NCBI GenBank assembly: GCA_937975725.1
Contig: CALJUL010000065.1
Location: 1-15,412 of the forward strand
Direction: 5' to 3'
DNA length: 15,412 nt
Source of the DNA: an uncultured Pseudoxanthomonas sp.
GTDB taxonomy: Bacteria; Pseudomonadota; Gammaproteobacteria; Xanthomonadales; Xanthomonadaceae
Shown: positions 14,103 through 15,412 of the stretch, one piece after another
How the letters are laid out: each line of letters opens with the position of its first letter
Numbering within the stretch: the first letter of the stretch is position 1
The notes under the pieces: model-generated
Databases searched by the model: none
What the model saw: only the letters and a program-made list of their open reading frames with translations
Told to the model about the DNA's origin: nothing
Translations under genes and position numbers: made by a program

Positions 14103-15412
14103 ATGAGCGCAGAAGCCGGTGCCAGCGATCTGGTGAAAGTCGTCGCCCTGCTGGGCGCGGCGGTGGTGGCGGTGCCGCTGTTCCGTCGCCTGGGACTGGG
14201 CTCGGTGCTGGGCTATCTGGCGGCCGGGCTGGTGATCGGGCCGTTCGGGCTGAAATGGTTCTCCGATCCGCAGTCCATCCTGCACGTCGCCGAACTGGGC
14301 GTGGTGATGTTCCTGTTCGTGATCGGCCTGGAGATGCGCCCACGCCATCTGTGGAGCCTGCGGCGGCAGATCTTCGGCCTGGGCACGCTGCAGATCGCGG
14401 CGTGCACGGTGGCGCTGACGGGAGTGGGGCTGGCCTTCGGCTTCCCGCTGCCGGTGGCCTTCGTCGGCGGCATGGGTTTTGTGCTGACCTCCACGGCGGT
14501 GGTGATGCAACTGCTGGCCGAGCGCGGCGACATCGCCATGCCGGCGGGGCAGAAGGTGGTGTCGATCCTGCTGTTCGAGGACCTGCTGATCGTGCCGCTG
14601 CTGATCCTGGTGGCGTTCATGTCGCCGCAGGTGGTGCAGCCGGAGGAAGGCTCGCGCTGGGCGGCGATCGGCATCGGCGTCGCCTCGCTGGCGGGCCTGA
14701 TTGCCGCCGGCATCTGGCTGCTCAATCCGCTGTTCCGCATCCTGGCCGCGGCCAAGGCGCGCGAGGTGATGACCGCGGCCGCACTGCTGGTGGTGCTGGG
14801 GGCGGCGCTGCTGATGCAACTGGGCGGCCTGTCGATGGCGATGGGTGCGTTCCTGGCCGGCGTATTGCTTTCGGAGTCCACTTTCCGCCACCAGATCGAA
14901 GCGGACATCGAGCCCTTCCGCGGCATCCTGCTGGGCCTGTTCTTCCTCGGCGTGGGCATGGCGCTGGACCTGGGCGTGGTGGCGCGCAACGGGCCGCTGA
15001 TCGCCGCCGCGGTGCTGGCGATGATGGTCGCCAAAGCCGCGTGCATCTACCTGGTGGCACGGCTGACCCGCAGCCCGCACGCCGAAGCGCTGGACCGCGC
15101 GGTGCTGATGGCGCAGGGCGGCGAGTTCGCCTTCGTGCTGTTCGCCGCGGCGGCCTCGGCCGGCATCATCGACGCCACGGTCAACGCCAACCTGACCGCC
15201 ATCGTGGTGCTGTCGATGGCGCTGACACCGCTGTTCGTGCTGCTGCTGCGCCGCTTCACGCGCGCGGCTGCGCCGTCGATGGACGGCATAGAGGCGGCCG
15301 AGGGACTCTCGGGCAGCGTGCTCCTCATCGGCTTCGGCCGCTTCGGCCAGGTGATGAGCCAGTCGCTGCTGGCGCGCGACGTGGACGTGACCATCATCGA
15401 CACCGACATCGA
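14103..15412 (+). CDS. Kef-type monovalent cation:proton antiporter, CPA2 family (partial, C-terminus beyond window)
   Basis: The open frame gives 436 residues from ATG 14103 to the right edge; full Kef proteins have about 600, so roughly 170 are missing. It should exchange potassium for protons in the inner membrane, probably for protection against electrophiles. The N-terminal antiporter domain matches E. coli KefC closely: LGLGSVLGYLAAGLVIGPFG at 30-49, AELGVVMFLFVIGLEM, the ion-site segment LLFEDLLIVPL with E159 and D160, and AQGGEFAFVLF at 337-347. The KefC regulatory-loop region HALESDIEPFKG appears as HQIEADIEPFRG at 263-274. A RCK/TrkA-N domain begins at about 404 with GFGRFG (410-415). 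No KefF/KefG-like quinone reductase gene is upstream. The E-D pair replaces the usual Q-D. Confidence 0.93.
   Translation, partial: MSAEAGASDLVKVVALLGAAVVAVPLFRRLGLGSVLGYLAAGLVIGPFGLKWFSDPQSILHVAELGVVMFLFVIGLEMRPRHLWSLRRQIFGLGTLQIAACTVALTGVGLAFGFPLPVAFVGGMGFVLTSTAVVMQLLAERGDIAMPAGQKVVSILLFEDLLIVPLLILVAFMSPQVVQPEEGSRWAAIGIGVASLAGLIAAGIWLLNPLFRILAAAKAREVMTAAALLVVLGAALLMQLGGLSMAMGAFLAGVLLSESTFRHQIEADIEPFRGILLGLFFLGVGMALDLGVVARNGPLIAAAVLAMMVAKAACIYLVARLTRSPHAEALDRAVLMAQGGEFAFVLFAAAASAGIIDATVNANLTAIVVLSMALTPLFVLLLRRFTRAAAPSMDGIEAAEGLSGSVLLIGFGRFGQVMSQSLLARDVDVTIIDTDI

Noticed and set aside
13878..15080. 400-codon minus-strand frame over the Kef-type gene
   Set aside because: Antisense to a conserved transporter, dominated by histidine, glutamine and arginine without any domain.

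Overview
The window is about 70% G+C by eye and reads as chromosomal DNA of a gammaproteobacterium in the Xanthomonadaceae/Lysobacteraceae (Xanthomonas, Pseudoxanthomonas, Lysobacter or Luteimonas type). The reasons are the protein wording, a pilF-type gene inside the ndk-rlmN-rodZ-yfgM-bamB run, a rhodanese-MoeB protein behind moeA, and a GTAG-headed REP palindrome of the kind found in Stenotrophomonas and its relatives. No tRNA, rRNA, insertion sequence, prophage, CRISPR array or integration site was seen. Almost all of the window is coding; the longest gap is about 220 bp.

Region 1 (1-2520, minus strand) is a fatty-acid degradation locus. A PsrA-like TetR repressor gene lies upstream of a bifunctional 3-hydroxyacyl-CoA dehydrogenase/enoyl-CoA hydratase gene that runs off the left edge. 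A perfect palindrome just upstream of the repressor gene matches the PsrA operator pattern and suggests autoregulation. A long helically phased inverted repeat lies between the two genes.

Region 2 (about 2590-7940, plus strand) is a compact envelope/translation operon: ndk, rlmN, pilF, rodZ, yfgM, bamB. Neighbouring genes overlap or nearly touch, and a strong intrinsic terminator ends the run. A second textbook terminator hairpin with a UUCG loop sits in the leader just upstream of ndk, so attenuation or a short RNA is possible. Compared with the E. coli order, pilF is inserted and ispG and hisS are absent.

Region 3 (8022-11844, plus strand) holds der, moeA (GTG start overlapping the der stop) and a rhodanese-MoeB fusion gene. 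It joins ribosome assembly to molybdenum-cofactor and sulfur-transfer chemistry. It is followed by a REP/REPIN-like inverted pair.

Region 4 (12010-15412) has a LysR-type regulator gene divergent from a short-chain dehydrogenase gene across an AT-rich control region with a T-N11-A dyad. After these come a small membrane protein gene and a Kef-type potassium/proton antiporter gene that is cut by the right edge.

The window is mostly well-conserved housekeeping sequence, and no convincing new multi-gene system is visible. The points most worth checking are the ndk leader, the PsrA operator, the Q-to-E change in the Kef ion-binding pair, the N-terminal rhodanese on MoeB, and two possible leaderless starts.
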